Source: JAAXTT01 sp964530215 (GTDB lineage: Bacteria; Bacillota; Desulfotomaculia; Desulfotomaculales; Desulfocucumaceae). Taken from it: DNA of 19,619 nucleotides. Below the pieces are notes generated by a model. It worked only from the letters and a program-made list of their open reading frames with translations, was not told where the DNA came from and did not search any database. The stretch lies in the NCBI GenBank assembly GCA_964530215.1, contig CAZHAJ010000017.1, forward strand, positions 1 through 19,619, read 5' to 3'. Shown here piece after piece: positions 7,335 to 14,879 of the stretch. The position numbers and the translations under genes were made by a program. The number at the start of each line of letters is the position of its first letter. Position 1 is the first letter of the stretch.

Positions 7335-7883
7335 ATGTCAAGAGTCGGTAGAAATCCGATACCGCTGCCTCAGGGCGTTGATGTATCGATAGACGGAACT
7401 GCAGTAAAAGTGAAAGGCCCAAAAGGGAACCTTGAGATGGAGTTCAGTAAGGATATTAATGTTGTGCTGGAAAACGGACAAATATTAGTAAAAAGGAACT
7501 CCGACCATTTTAGCCATAAAGCTCTCCATGGTTTAACCCGTTCTTTAATTAACAATATGGTAACAGGTGTAACCAACGGATTTGAAAAAACTTTGGAACT
7601 GGTGGGAGTAGGATACAGAGCTCAAAAACAAGGAAACAAGTTGGTTCTGTCAGTTGGCTACTCTCATCCGGTAGAGATAAATCCACCGGAAGGCATAGAG
7701 ATTGAAGTTCCTGCACCCACAAAAGTGTTGATCAAAGGTATTGATAAGCAAAAAGTGGGTGCTATGGCAGCAAATATCAGAGAGGTAAGGGAGCCTGAGC
7801 CATATAAAGGAAAAGGAATTAAATACGAGGGCGAAGTGATTCGTCGCAAAGCCGGTAAATCCGGTGCGAAGGCTAAGAATTAA
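7335..7883 (+). CDS. rplF: 50S ribosomal protein L6
   Basis: A 182-residue protein near the GTPase-associated centre, made of two repeated alpha/beta domains. It starts MSRVGRNPIPLPQGV. LELVGVGYRAQKQGNKLVLSVGYSHPVE marks the start of domain 2, and the C-terminal VREPEPYKGKGIKYEGEVIRRKAGK is the rRNA-binding signature. The ATG start follows GGAGGTG by a normal distance. No anomalies. Confidence 0.98.
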   Translation: MSRVGRNPIPLPQGVDVSIDGTAVKVKGPKGNLEMEFSKDINVVLENGQILVKRNSDHFSHKALHGLTRSLINNMVTGVTNGFEKTLELVGVGYRAQKQGNKLVLSVGYSHPVEINPPEGIEIEVPAPTKVLIKGIDKQKVGAMAANIREVREPEPYKGKGIKYEGEVIRRKAGKSGAKAKN

Positions 7884-7906
7884 GTGGCGAAGGAGTTGAA
7901 GAATAA

Positions 7907-8275
7907 GTGATCAGCAAACCTGACCGCAAGAAACAGCGTGAAAAGAGGCGGATACGGGTGCGCAAAAAGATAACAGGCACCGGGGAGCGCCCAAGACTTA
8001 ATGTATTCCGTAGTCTCAATAATATCTATGCTTCACTTATTGACGATGAAAAGGGAGTAACTGTTGTTACGGTATCTACCCTTTCACAAGATGTAAAAGG
8101 CAAATTTCCCAGTGGCGGTAATAAGGAAGCTGCTGCCCTTGTAGGAAAACTTGTTGCCAAAGAAGCGCAAGATAAAGGTATAAAAAAAGTAGTATTTGAT
8201 CGCGCTGGATATATATACCATGGCCGTATAAAGGCATTAGCTGATGCAGCCAGAGAAGGTGGCTTGGAATTCTAG
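7907..8275 (+). CDS. rplR: 50S ribosomal protein L18
   Basis: A 122-residue 5S rRNA-binding protein of the central protuberance. The basic N-terminal arm RKKQREKRRIRVRKK is followed by RPRLNVFRSLNNIYASLIDD and the terminal FDRAGYIYHGRIKALADAAREGGLEF. The start is GTG 7907, about 8 nt after AAGGAG. The residue after the start is isoleucine (MISKPD), common in Firmicute L18. Confidence 0.97.
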   Translation: MISKPDRKKQREKRRIRVRKKITGTGERPRLNVFRSLNNIYASLIDDEKGVTVVTVSTLSQDVKGKFPSGGNKEAAALVGKLVAKEAQDKGIKKVVFDRAGYIYHGRIKALADAAREGGLEF

Positions 8276-8306
8276 CTGCTGTTCTCGGCCAAAAGGAGGG
8301 AAATAG

Positions 8307-8807
8307 GTGTCCAGGATTGATGCTGGCAAACTGGAATTATCCGAAAAAGTAGTATTTATAAACCGGGTAGCCAAAGTGGTAAAAGGTGGCCGGAGGTTCA
8401 GCTTTTCAGCCTTAGTGGTTGTTGGTGACGAAAATGGTCACGTGGGGACAGGACTGGGTAAAGCTGCTGAGGTGCCGGAGGCTATTCGTAAAGGAATTGA
8501 GGATGCCAAGAAGAATATGATTGAAGTTCCTCTTTCCGGAACCACTATTCCCCATGAAATTGTCGGGATATTCGGGGCCGGAAAGGTGCTTATGAAACCT
8601 GCTGCACCTGGTACCGGTGTTATTGCAGGTGGTCCAGTAAGGGCAATATTAGAACTGGCCGGGGTTAGGGACATACTCACTAAATCCTTGGGTTCAAACA
8701 ATGCCAACAACGTGGTGCATGCCACCATGGAAGCCCTGAACAGCTTGAAAACACCACAGCAGGTAGCCAGGCTTAGGGGAAAGTCAGTTGAGGAATTGCT
8801 GGGCTAG
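8307..8807 (+). CDS. rpsE: 30S ribosomal protein S5
   Basis: A 166-residue protein at the mRNA entry site, where spectinomycin-resistance and fidelity mutations map in other species. The N-terminal dsRBD-like domain has RVAKVVKGGRRFSFSALVVVGD and GHVGTGLGKAAEVPEAI. The C-terminal domain has GAGKVLMKPAAPGTGVIAGG and DILTKSLGSNNANNVV. GTG start with AAAGGAGGG upstream. A 78-nt gap, longer than elsewhere in this block, follows before rpmD. Confidence 0.98.
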   Translation: MSRIDAGKLELSEKVVFINRVAKVVKGGRRFSFSALVVVGDENGHVGTGLGKAAEVPEAIRKGIEDAKKNMIEVPLSGTTIPHEIVGIFGAGKVLMKPAAPGTGVIAGGPVRAILELAGVRDILTKSLGSNNANNVVHATMEALNSLKTPQQVARLRGKSVEELLG

Positions 8808-8821
8808 TTTTCCTAAGCAAA

Positions 8822-8870
8822 GGTTATTTCAATAACCGTTCTTGACTAGATCGTTTATTGTATGGCATAG
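8822..8870 (+). promoter_or_regulatory. Hairpin and possible weak promoter in rpsE-rpmD gap
   Basis: GGTTAT (8822-8827) pairs with ATAACC (8832-8837) around a TTCA tetraloop; no T-run follows. Just downstream TTGACT (8842-8847) and CATAGT (8865-8870) are spaced 17 nt and resemble a sigma-A promoter, with 5/6 and 4/6 matches. The -10 is weak. This could be an internal promoter feeding rpmD-rplO-secY-map, or chance in an AT-rich gap. Confidence 0.3.
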
Positions 8871-8885
8871 TTAGGAGTGTTATAA

Positions 8886-9065
8886 ATGGCGAAGGTTAAA
8901 ATTACTTTAATCAAAAGCTTAATAGGAAGACCCAAAGATCAAAGAGCTACTGCTAGGGCACTTGGTCTTGGGAAAAGTAATAGCTTTGTAGTAAAGGAAG
9001 AAACTCCCGCAATCACCGGAATGATTAATAAAATTGCTCACCTGGTGAGCGTGGAAGAAGCATAA
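8886..9065 (+). CDS. rpmD: 50S ribosomal protein L30
   Basis: A small gene of 59 codons plus stop, reading MAKVKITLIKSLIGRPKDQR, then a middle with RALGLGKSNSFVVKEETPAI and an end ITGMINKIAHLVSVEEA. The ITLIKSLIGRPKDQRATARALGLGK pattern identifies the bacterial L30 family (about 60 residues), a large-subunit surface protein. The ATG start has TTAGGAG 8-10 nt upstream. Its position between rpsE and rplO is the canonical one. Confidence 0.97.
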   Translation: MAKVKITLIKSLIGRPKDQRATARALGLGKSNSFVVKEETPAITGMINKIAHLVSVEEA

Positions 9066-9078
9066 GGAGGTGCAATTA

Positions 9079-9525
9079 TTGGTTCAGTTGAACGAATTGC
9101 GGCCAAATCCAGGCTCCCGCAAGAAGCCTACCCGAAAGGGACAGGGCATTGGTTCTGGTAAAGGTAAAACCTCGGGTCGGGGCCATAAAGGTCAAAATTC
9201 CCGATCCGGCGGAGGAGTACGCCCCGGTTTTGAGGGTGGACAGATGCCTTTGCACAGACGACTGCCTAAGCGCGGGTTTAGCAATGCCCCTTTTAAGAAA
9301 TATATAGTTGCTATAAACTTAGAGCGTTTGGAAAGATTTGAGCCGGGAACGGTGGTTACTCCGGAACTTCTGTTGAGTGAAGGAATAATTAAAAAAATTG
9401 GTGACGGTGTAAAGATCCTCGGTGGAGGAAGCATAGAAAGGGCATTAACCGTACAAGCCCATGCCTTCAGCAAATCAGCCGCGGAAAAGATTGAAGCCAG
9501 CGGTGGTAAGGCTGAGGTGATTTAA
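9079..9525 (+). CDS. rplO: 50S ribosomal protein L15
   Basis: A 148-residue late-assembly protein of the large subunit. The glycine/lysine/arginine-rich N-terminal extension (LNELRPNPGSRKKPTRKGQG, GSGKGKTSGRGHKGQNSR, FEGGQMPLHRRLPKRGF) is diagnostic. I chose TTG 9079 because AAGGAGG (9064-9070) lies 8 nt upstream. The GTG at 9070 in the same frame is part of that Shine-Dalgarno. The stop codon is immediately followed by the secY start (TAAATG). Confidence 0.95.
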   Translation: MVQLNELRPNPGSRKKPTRKGQGIGSGKGKTSGRGHKGQNSRSGGGVRPGFEGGQMPLHRRLPKRGFSNAPFKKYIVAINLERLERFEPGTVVTPELLLSEGIIKKIGDGVKILGGGSIERALTVQAHAFSKSAAEKIEASGGKAEVI

Positions 9526-10785
9526 ATGATTAGTACACTGCAGGCGGCCTGGAAGGTTGATGAGTTAAGAAGAAAACTGTTATTCACCCTGGTTATGCTG
9601 TTTGTATTTAGGCTTGGAGCTCACGTTCCGGTTCCCGGTGTAGAGGCCAAGGTATTTGCTGATTTAGTAAGTAGCAATATGTTATTTGGATTTTTTGACG
9701 TTATTTCCGGGGGTGCTTTTAAAAACTTTTCGATTTTTGCCATGAGCATAACCCCTTATATTAACGCATCAATTATAATGCAGCTGCTTACCATAGTCAT
9801 TCCCCATCTGGAAAGGCTTTCCAAAGAAGGGGAAGAAGGTCGCAAAAAGATTACTCAATACATTAGGTATTTAACAGTTGTGTTAGCCTTTATTCAGGCA
9901 ATCGGAACAACCGCTGCTTTAAGGCAGGCTATGATAAATCCGTCAATCTGGTCCTACCTGTTGGTGGCCCTTACATTGACTGCAGGTACAGCATTCCTCA
10001 TGTGGTTGGGTGAGCAAATTACCGAAAAAGGAATTGGGAACGGCATATCTTTGCTAATCTTTGCCGGTATAGTATCACGGCTGCCCGGGGCATTAAGCAA
10101 CTTGGCCCAATATATCCAGACAGGAACAATCAATTATTTAAGTCTGCTTATGCTGGTTGTTATTGCAGCTATAGTAATAGCAGGGATAGTGTATGTTCAA
10201 GAAGGACAGAGACGAATCCCGGTGCAATATGCCAAGCGTGTAGTGGGCCGTAGGGTTTATGGTGGACAGAATACACATTTGCCCATCAGGGTAAACCAAG
10301 CAGGGGTTATTCCGGTAATATTTGCTTCATCGTTAATGATGTTTCCGGAGCAGATTGCAAGATTTTTCCCAACCAGCAAGATTGCTGGCTGGTATTTAGC
10401 GGCTTTTAGTTGGGGTTCGGTGTTGCACACAGTAATCTATGCACTGTTGATTATAGGTTTTACTTATTTTTATACAGCGGTGATTATGAACCCGGTTGAT
10501 GTTGCTGATAATATAAAGAAATACGGGGGATTCATCCCCGGAATAAGGGCAGGAAGGCCCACAGCCGATTACATTGGCAAAGTAATGGGACGAATTACTT
10601 TAGCGGGGGCAATATTCCTTGCGACAATTGCCATTTTGCCAAACTTTGTATTGGCTGCCACAAAAATACCCAACATCTATTTTGGCGGTACGTCGTTATT
10701 GATTGTAGTGGGTGTTGCGTTGGATACTATGAAACAAATGGAATCACATTTGCTGACGCGTAGTTACCAGGGCTTTATTAAATAA
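9526..10785 (+). CDS. secY: Preprotein translocase channel subunit SecY
   Basis: A 419-residue integral membrane protein forming the Sec translocation pore with SecE and SecG. Hydrophobicity gives about ten membrane spans, the first at roughly residues 17-36. Signatures include HVPVPGV, FSIFAMSITPYINASIIMQL (residues 68-87), GEQITEKGIGNGISLLIFAGI (162-182, read in two parts) and the cytoplasmic loop with QEGQRRIPVQYAKR. It begins directly after the rplO stop with GAGGTGA inside rplO as ribosome site, so translation is likely coupled. Map follows after 12 nt. Confidence 0.98.
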   Translation: MISTLQAAWKVDELRRKLLFTLVMLFVFRLGAHVPVPGVEAKVFADLVSSNMLFGFFDVISGGAFKNFSIFAMSITPYINASIIMQLLTIVIPHLERLSKEGEEGRKKITQYIRYLTVVLAFIQAIGTTAALRQAMINPSIWSYLLVALTLTAGTAFLMWLGEQITEKGIGNGISLLIFAGIVSRLPGALSNLAQYIQTGTINYLSLLMLVVIAAIVIAGIVYVQEGQRRIPVQYAKRVVGRRVYGGQNTHLPIRVNQAGVIPVIFASSLMMFPEQIARFFPTSKIAGWYLAAFSWGSVLHTVIYALLIIGFTYFYTAVIMNPVDVADNIKKYGGFIPGIRAGRPTADYIGKVMGRITLAGAIFLATIAILPNFVLAATKIPNIYFGGTSLLIVVGVALDTMKQMESHLLTRSYQGFIK

Positions 10786-10797
10786 GGGGTCTGGAAT

Positions 10798-11544
10798 ATG
10801 ATTACCTTGAAAAGTGACAAAGAATTGGCATATATGAGGGATGCAGGACGGGTAGTAGCCGGGGCATTGAACGAAGTGTCTAAAGCCATTAAGCCCGGAG
10901 TTACCACTGAAGAACTGGATCGTCTGGCAGAAGAGTTTATCTTGTCAAAAGGAGCAAAACCTGCCTTTAAAGGGCTGTACGGTTTCCCGGCTACCATTTG
11001 TGCGTCTCCTAATGAACAGGTGGTACATGGCATTCCCAGTTTAAGGATATTGGAAAATGGTGATATTATAAGTATTGATGTTGGGGCAGAAATAAATGGA
11101 TTTTTTGGTGATAGTGCTGTTACTTATCCGGTAGGTGATATAGACCAAGAATCCCAACAACTACTTAAAGTTACTGAAGAGTCCTTAAAAATAGGGATAG
11201 AGCAGGCAGTGGTTGGTAATCGTCTGACTGATATATCACATGCAGTGCAAAAGCACGTAGAGGCGAATAGTTTTTCGGTTGTGAGGGATTACGTGGGGCA
11301 TGGTATCGGTTCCAAAATGCATGAGGACCCCCAGGTACCCAATTTCGGCAGACCTGGCAGAGGACCGAGATTACAGGCTGGAATGACATTAGCTATCGAG
11401 CCAATGGTGAATGCAGGCACCTATGAGGTTCAGACCCTTTCGGACAACTGGACAGTTGTTACCAGGGATATGAAGAAATCAGCTCATTTTGAACATACCA
11501 TAGCCATCACCAACGATAAGCCGGAGATACTAACTCGGCTATAG
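10798..11544 (+). CDS. map: Methionine aminopeptidase, type I
   Basis: A 248-residue cytosolic metalloenzyme that removes the initiator methionine from nascent proteins. All five expected metal ligands are present: D94, D105, H168, E201 and E232, with H78 also conserved. Motifs are VVHGIP, ISIDVGAE, YVGHGIGSKMHEDPQVPN and LAIEPMVNAG. It lacks the N-terminal zinc-finger extension found in some relatives. ATG start 12 nt after secY with a modest AAGGGGTCTGG site. In most Firmicutes adk lies between secY and map; it is absent here. Confidence 0.97.
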   Translation: MITLKSDKELAYMRDAGRVVAGALNEVSKAIKPGVTTEELDRLAEEFILSKGAKPAFKGLYGFPATICASPNEQVVHGIPSLRILENGDIISIDVGAEINGFFGDSAVTYPVGDIDQESQQLLKVTEESLKIGIEQAVVGNRLTDISHAVQKHVEANSFSVVRDYVGHGIGSKMHEDPQVPNFGRPGRGPRLQAGMTLAIEPMVNAGTYEVQTLSDNWTVVTRDMKKSAHFEHTIAITNDKPEILTRL

Positions 11545-11566
11545 AAATAACGGGGAGGTAGCTGGT

Positions 11567-11887
11567 TTGCAGGAACTCTGGGAACCAGGGCGGATGGTGA
11601 TTTCTACAGCGGGAAGGGATATAGGATATTTGTATATTATCCTGAGTAGAATTGACCAAAAACAGGTTTTAGTTGTTGATGGGAAGAGTCGTAAAGTGGT
11701 GAGACCAAAGCGTAAAAATATTAAACACCTGAAAGCCTGCCCTGAAAAGTCAGGGGAAATCAGTGAAAAATTGATTAGCGGCATAAAGGTGACTGACTTA
11801 GATGTTCAAAGAGCTATTAAGGAATTATCCGCACAATATCAATTGCTTGATATAAAGCGGCAAGAAACAGCTGAAATTCCTTTGTGA
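11567..11887 (+). CDS. KOW-domain RNA-binding protein (YbzG-like)
   Basis: A 106-residue protein. The N-terminal half (PGRMVISTAGRDIGYLYIIL, residues 7-26, and VLVVDGKSRKVVRPKRKNIKHL) looks like a KOW/SH3-like barrel of the L14e/L6e/L27e-like group. The C-terminal half is helical and charged. Its place between map and infA is that of B. subtilis ybzG. The function is not established; binding to rRNA or ribosomes is inferred from fold and context. TTG start at 11567 with GGGGAGG upstream. Confidence 0.8.
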   Translation: MQELWEPGRMVISTAGRDIGYLYIILSRIDQKQVLVVDGKSRKVVRPKRKNIKHLKACPEKSGEISEKLISGIKVTDLDVQRAIKELSAQYQLLDIKRQETAEIPL

Positions 11888-11906
11888 GGGGGTTGGAACT
11901 GAACTA

Positions 11907-12125
11907 ATGTCGAAACAAGATGTAATTGAGGTTGAGGGTACTGTCATTGAGCCGTTGCCTAATGCAATGTTCCGAGTGGAATTGCAAAATGGACATAAAG
12001 TGTTGGCTCATGTTTCCGGTAAAATTCGCATGAATTTTATTCGTATTCTGGCCGGTGACAAAGTAACGGTGGAACTGTCACCGTACGATTTAAGTCGAGG
12101 CAGAATAGTTTACCGCTATAAATAA
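11907..12125 (+). CDS. infA: Translation initiation factor IF-1
   Basis: A 72-residue single-domain OB/S1-fold protein that binds the ribosomal A site during initiation. The sequence shows VIEVEGTVIEPLPNAMFRVELQNGH, HVSGKIRMNFIRILAGDKV and the terminal SPYDLSRGRIVYRYK, all characteristic. Length is exactly the usual 72. The ATG start has GAGGGGGTTGG upstream. In the standard order it lies between the KOW gene and rpmJ. Confidence 0.98.
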   Translation: MSKQDVIEVEGTVIEPLPNAMFRVELQNGHKVLAHVSGKIRMNFIRILAGDKVTVELSPYDLSRGRIVYRYK

Positions 12126-12155
12126 ATAGCCTTGTTTTCTAAGGAGGGTTTAAAG

Positions 12156-12269
12156 TTGAAGGTACGTGCGTCGGTGAAACCCATTTGCGAGAAATGCAAG
12201 CTGATTCGTCGTGAAGGTAAAGTAATGGTAATTTGTGCAAACCCAAAGCATAAGCAGCGGCAGGGTTAA
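12156..12269 (+). CDS. rpmJ: 50S ribosomal protein L36, zinc-binding type
   Basis: A very short gene of 37 residues plus stop, reading MKVRASVKPICEKCKLIRRE then GKVMVICANPKHKQRQG. The zinc site C11, C14, C27, H32 is intact, so this is the cysteine-containing form. TTG start at 12156 with AAGGAGGG about 9 nt upstream. It lies 30 nt after infA and is followed by an unusually long 175-nt gap before rpsM. Confidence 0.97.
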   Translation: MKVRASVKPICEKCKLIRREGKVMVICANPKHKQRQG

Positions 12270-12444
12270 TGCCATTGATTTGTTTAGGGAGTTTACTTAT
12301 GTACTGTAAAAAAGGTAAACTAAATGAACAGTGAAGGAATTAAGGTATAAGCTAAAGAACTTTAATTGGGATATTATGTATTGTGTTTTTAATACCAAGC
12401 TTTAAAAATAAACTTTATTTATTATGGGAGGTGTGCACAGAAGG
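12270..12444 (+). promoter_or_regulatory. AT-rich candidate leader upstream of rpsM
   Basis: This is a 175-nt gap in an otherwise tightly packed operon. AGTTTAC (12290-12296) pairs with GTAAACT (12315-12321). Farther on AAGC (12349-12352) can pair with GCTT (12399-12402), enclosing TTGG (12366-12369) with CCAA (12395-12398) and TATT with AATA. No good sigma-A promoter is clear; TTGGGA (12366) plus TTAATA (12389) is weak. It may hold an alpha-operon autoregulatory RNA element or promoter. No named family recognised. Confidence 0.35.
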
Positions 12445-12816
12445 ATGGCACGTATTGCAGGAGCCGATTTGCCTCGGGATAAGCGGGTTGAGATTGCCTT
12501 GACTTATATATATGGTATTGGTAAAACTACATCGAGAAAAATTCTTGAGGAAACAGGAATTAATCCCGATACAAGGATGCGTAATCTTACTGAAGAAGAG
12601 ATAAACAAGTTGCGTGAGACCATTGAAAAGAATCACAAGGTAGAGGGCGACTTGCGCAGGGAAATTGCACTAAACATCAAGAGGTTAATTGAAATTGGTG
12701 CTTATAGGGGTCTTAGGCATCGGCGCGGACTGCCGGTGAGGGGCCAGAGAACTAAAACCAACGCCCGTACTCGTAAAGGTATCAAGAAAACTGTAGGAGT
12801 ACGTCGCAAGAAGTAG
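12445..12816 (+). CDS. rpsM: 30S ribosomal protein S13
   Basis: A 123-residue head protein contacting P-site tRNA and L5. It opens ARIAGADLPRDKRVEIALTY, contains the helix-hairpin IYGIGKTTSRKIL, and ends with the basic tail RGLRHRRGLPVRGQRTKTNA...KGIKKTVGVRRKK. ATG 12445 gives the conserved N-terminus, but GGAGG (12427-12431) is 13 nt away. The in-frame ATG 12424 lies upstream of the Shine-Dalgarno and is unlikely. It begins the alpha-operon block after a 175-nt gap. Confidence 0.97.
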   Translation: MARIAGADLPRDKRVEIALTYIYGIGKTTSRKILEETGINPDTRMRNLTEEEINKLRETIEKNHKVEGDLRREIALNIKRLIEIGAYRGLRHRRGLPVRGQRTKTNARTRKGIKKTVGVRRKK

Positions 12817-12831
12817 TGAGGAGGCTGGATT

Positions 12832-13221
12832 ATGGCACGTCGCGCCGTACGTACAAAGAGACGTGAAAAAAAGAATATTGATCGTGGGGTAGCCCATATA
12901 AAGTCTACTTTTAACAATACTCTGGTGACTATCACCGATGTTAACGGTAATGCACTTTCATGGGCCAGTGCAGGGGGAGTAGGTTTTAAAGGTTCAAGAA
13001 AGAGCACCCCTTTTGCCGCCCAATTGGCTGCAGAAAGAGCTGCCAAAGAAGCAATGGAACATGGACTTAAGGAAGTAGAAGTTATGGTCAAGGGACCGGG
13101 TGCCGGTCGGGAAGCAGCCATAAGGTCGCTTCAGGCAGCTGGACTTGAGGTTAACATGATTAAAGACGTAACGCCGATTCCCCACAATGGGTGCCGACCA
13201 CCCAAACGCCGGAGAGTATAG
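12832..13221 (+). CDS. rpsK: 30S ribosomal protein S11
   Basis: A 129-residue platform protein interacting with the 3' region of 16S rRNA and mRNA. Signatures are GVAHIKSTFNNTLVTITD, LSWASAGGVGFKGSRKSTPFAAQ, VKGPGAGREAAIRSLQAAGL and the terminal TPIPHNGCRPPKRRRV. The last contains the Asn-Gly pair that is isomerised in E. coli S11. ATG start with GAGGAGG upstream. It follows rpsM by 15 nt. Confidence 0.98.
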   Translation: MARRAVRTKRREKKNIDRGVAHIKSTFNNTLVTITDVNGNALSWASAGGVGFKGSRKSTPFAAQLAAERAAKEAMEHGLKEVEVMVKGPGAGREAAIRSLQAAGLEVNMIKDVTPIPHNGCRPPKRRRV

Positions 13222-13239
13222 GAGGTGCATCTGTTTTAA

Positions 13240-13866
13240 ATGGCAAGATATACAGAAGCTCAATGCAGGATCTGCCGTAGGGAAGGGATGAAGCTTTACC
13301 TGAAAGGTGACCGTTGTTACTCAGGTAAATGTGCTGTAGACCGTAAAGGTTACCCTCCAGGAATGCATCGGCAGTCCAGAAGAAAAGTTAGCGAATATGG
13401 ATTACAGTTGCGTGAAAAACAAAAAAGCCGTCGTATTTATGGTGTGCTGGAAAAGCAGTTCCGTAATTACTTTAAGGAAGCTGAAAGGCAGCAAGGGATA
13501 ACCGGTGAGAACTTACTTCGTCTTTTAGAAAGACGATTGGATAATACCGTATATCGCCTGGGCCTTGGATCTTCCAGGGTAGAAGCGCGCCAGCTGGTGA
13601 GACACGGTCATTTTACTGTAAACGGTAGAAAAGTCAATATCCCATCGTTCTTAGTAAGTGTAGGCGATGTAATTGAAGTTCGGGAGAAGAGTAAGCAATC
13701 TCCCCGCATAAAGGAACTTATGGATAGGGCTGCTGAAAAGACTCTTCCAGGCTGGCTGGAATATGAAGCCGAACCGGCTGTTGGACGTGTAGTAGCTTTG
13801 CCGACTAGGGAACAAATTGACATACCGGTACAGGAGCACCTTATCGTTGAGCTTTACTCCAGGTAG
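13240..13866 (+). CDS. rpsD: 30S ribosomal protein S4, zinc-binding type
   Basis: A 208-residue primary 16S rRNA-binding protein and fidelity determinant. The N-terminus has a four-cysteine site (C9, C12, C26, C31), so this is the zinc form. The S4 RNA-binding domain spans about residues 95-158, with RRLDNTVYRLGLGSSRVEARQ and GHFTVNGRKVNIPS. The only ATG giving this N-terminus is 13240, yet GGAGG at 13221-13225 is 14 nt away, with a stretch of T residues between. S4 in the alpha operon rather than alone, as in B. subtilis, is typical of clostridia. Confidence 0.98.
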   Translation: MARYTEAQCRICRREGMKLYLKGDRCYSGKCAVDRKGYPPGMHRQSRRKVSEYGLQLREKQKSRRIYGVLEKQFRNYFKEAERQQGITGENLLRLLERRLDNTVYRLGLGSSRVEARQLVRHGHFTVNGRKVNIPSFLVSVGDVIEVREKSKQSPRIKELMDRAAEKTLPGWLEYEAEPAVGRVVALPTREQIDIPVQEHLIVELYSR

Positions 13867-13917
13867 GCAGTCCATGTCTAGCGTGTCATTTAGCCCTTTG
13901 GGGGAGGTTACCTATAT

Positions 13918-14865
13918 ATGTTAGAAATCGAAAAGCCCAAAATTGAATGTGCTGAGATTAATGAGGAAAACAATTATGCACGCTTTGTGGTTGAGCCTTT
14001 GGAGAGAGGATATGGAATTACCTTAGGTAATTCCCTGCGAAGAATTCTGTTATCCTCTTTGCCTGGGGCTGCAGTAACATCTATTAAAATCGATGGTGTT
14101 TTACATGAATTTTCCTCGGTGCCTGGGGTTAAGGAAGACGTAACCGACATAATATTGAACCTTAAACATCTCTGCTTAAAAATGCACATCGATGAGGAAA
14201 TGACCTTGCGTATTGAAGCAAAAGGTGAAGGCATAGTTCGGGCAGGGGATATTATTCATGACGCAGACATCGAAATTTTAAACCCAGATCTATATATTGC
14301 AACCTTATCAGACAACTCCTCTCTTTATATGGAAATGACGGTTTCTAAGGGACGAGGTTATGTGCCTGCTGAGAGGAATAAAAAAGGCGATCACATCATT
14401 GGTGTGATTCCGGTGGATTCTGTGTTCACCCCTGTACGCAAGGTTAACTACACCATTGAAAATACGCGGGTGGGCCAACGGACCGACTATAACAAGCTTA
14501 TCTTGGAGGTTTGGACCAACGGCAGTATCAGACCAGATGAAGCAACAAGCCTGTCGGCTAAAATTATGGTGGAACACTTAAGACTTTTTATAGGTCTTAC
14601 TGAAACAGTCAATGATGTTGAAATCATGGTGGAGAAAGAAGAAGAACAGAAAGATAAAATACTGGAGATGACCATTGAAGAGCTTGACCTCTCGGTACGT
14701 TCTTATAACTGTTTAAAAAGAGCAGGTATAAACACTGTGGAAGAATTAGTGCAACGTAACGAAGAAGACATGATGAAAGTAAGGAACCTGGGTAAAAAGT
14801 CTTTGGAAGAGGTAATTAACAAGCTGGATGAGTTGGGTCTCTCATTAAGAAAAGATGATGATTGA
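13918..14865 (+). CDS. rpoA: DNA-directed RNA polymerase subunit alpha
   Basis: A 315-residue assembly platform of RNA polymerase. The N-terminal dimerisation domain (about 1-232) shows EPLERGYGITLGNSLRRILLSSLPG (residues 26-50, read in two parts) and the VGQRTDYNKLILEVWTNGSI block. A charged linker leads to the C-terminal domain (about 252-312) with LDLSVRSYNCLKRAGI and VRNLGKKSLEEV. R261 corresponds to the E. coli UP-element-binding arginine R265. ATG start with GGGGGAGG upstream. Fourteen nt separate it from rplQ. Confidence 0.98.
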   Translation: MLEIEKPKIECAEINEENNYARFVVEPLERGYGITLGNSLRRILLSSLPGAAVTSIKIDGVLHEFSSVPGVKEDVTDIILNLKHLCLKMHIDEEMTLRIEAKGEGIVRAGDIIHDADIEILNPDLYIATLSDNSSLYMEMTVSKGRGYVPAERNKKGDHIIGVIPVDSVFTPVRKVNYTIENTRVGQRTDYNKLILEVWTNGSIRPDEATSLSAKIMVEHLRLFIGLTETVNDVEIMVEKEEEQKDKILEMTIEELDLSVRSYNCLKRAGINTVEELVQRNEEDMMKVRNLGKKSLEEVINKLDELGLSLRKDDD

Positions 14866-14879
14866 GGGAGTGAGAAACG

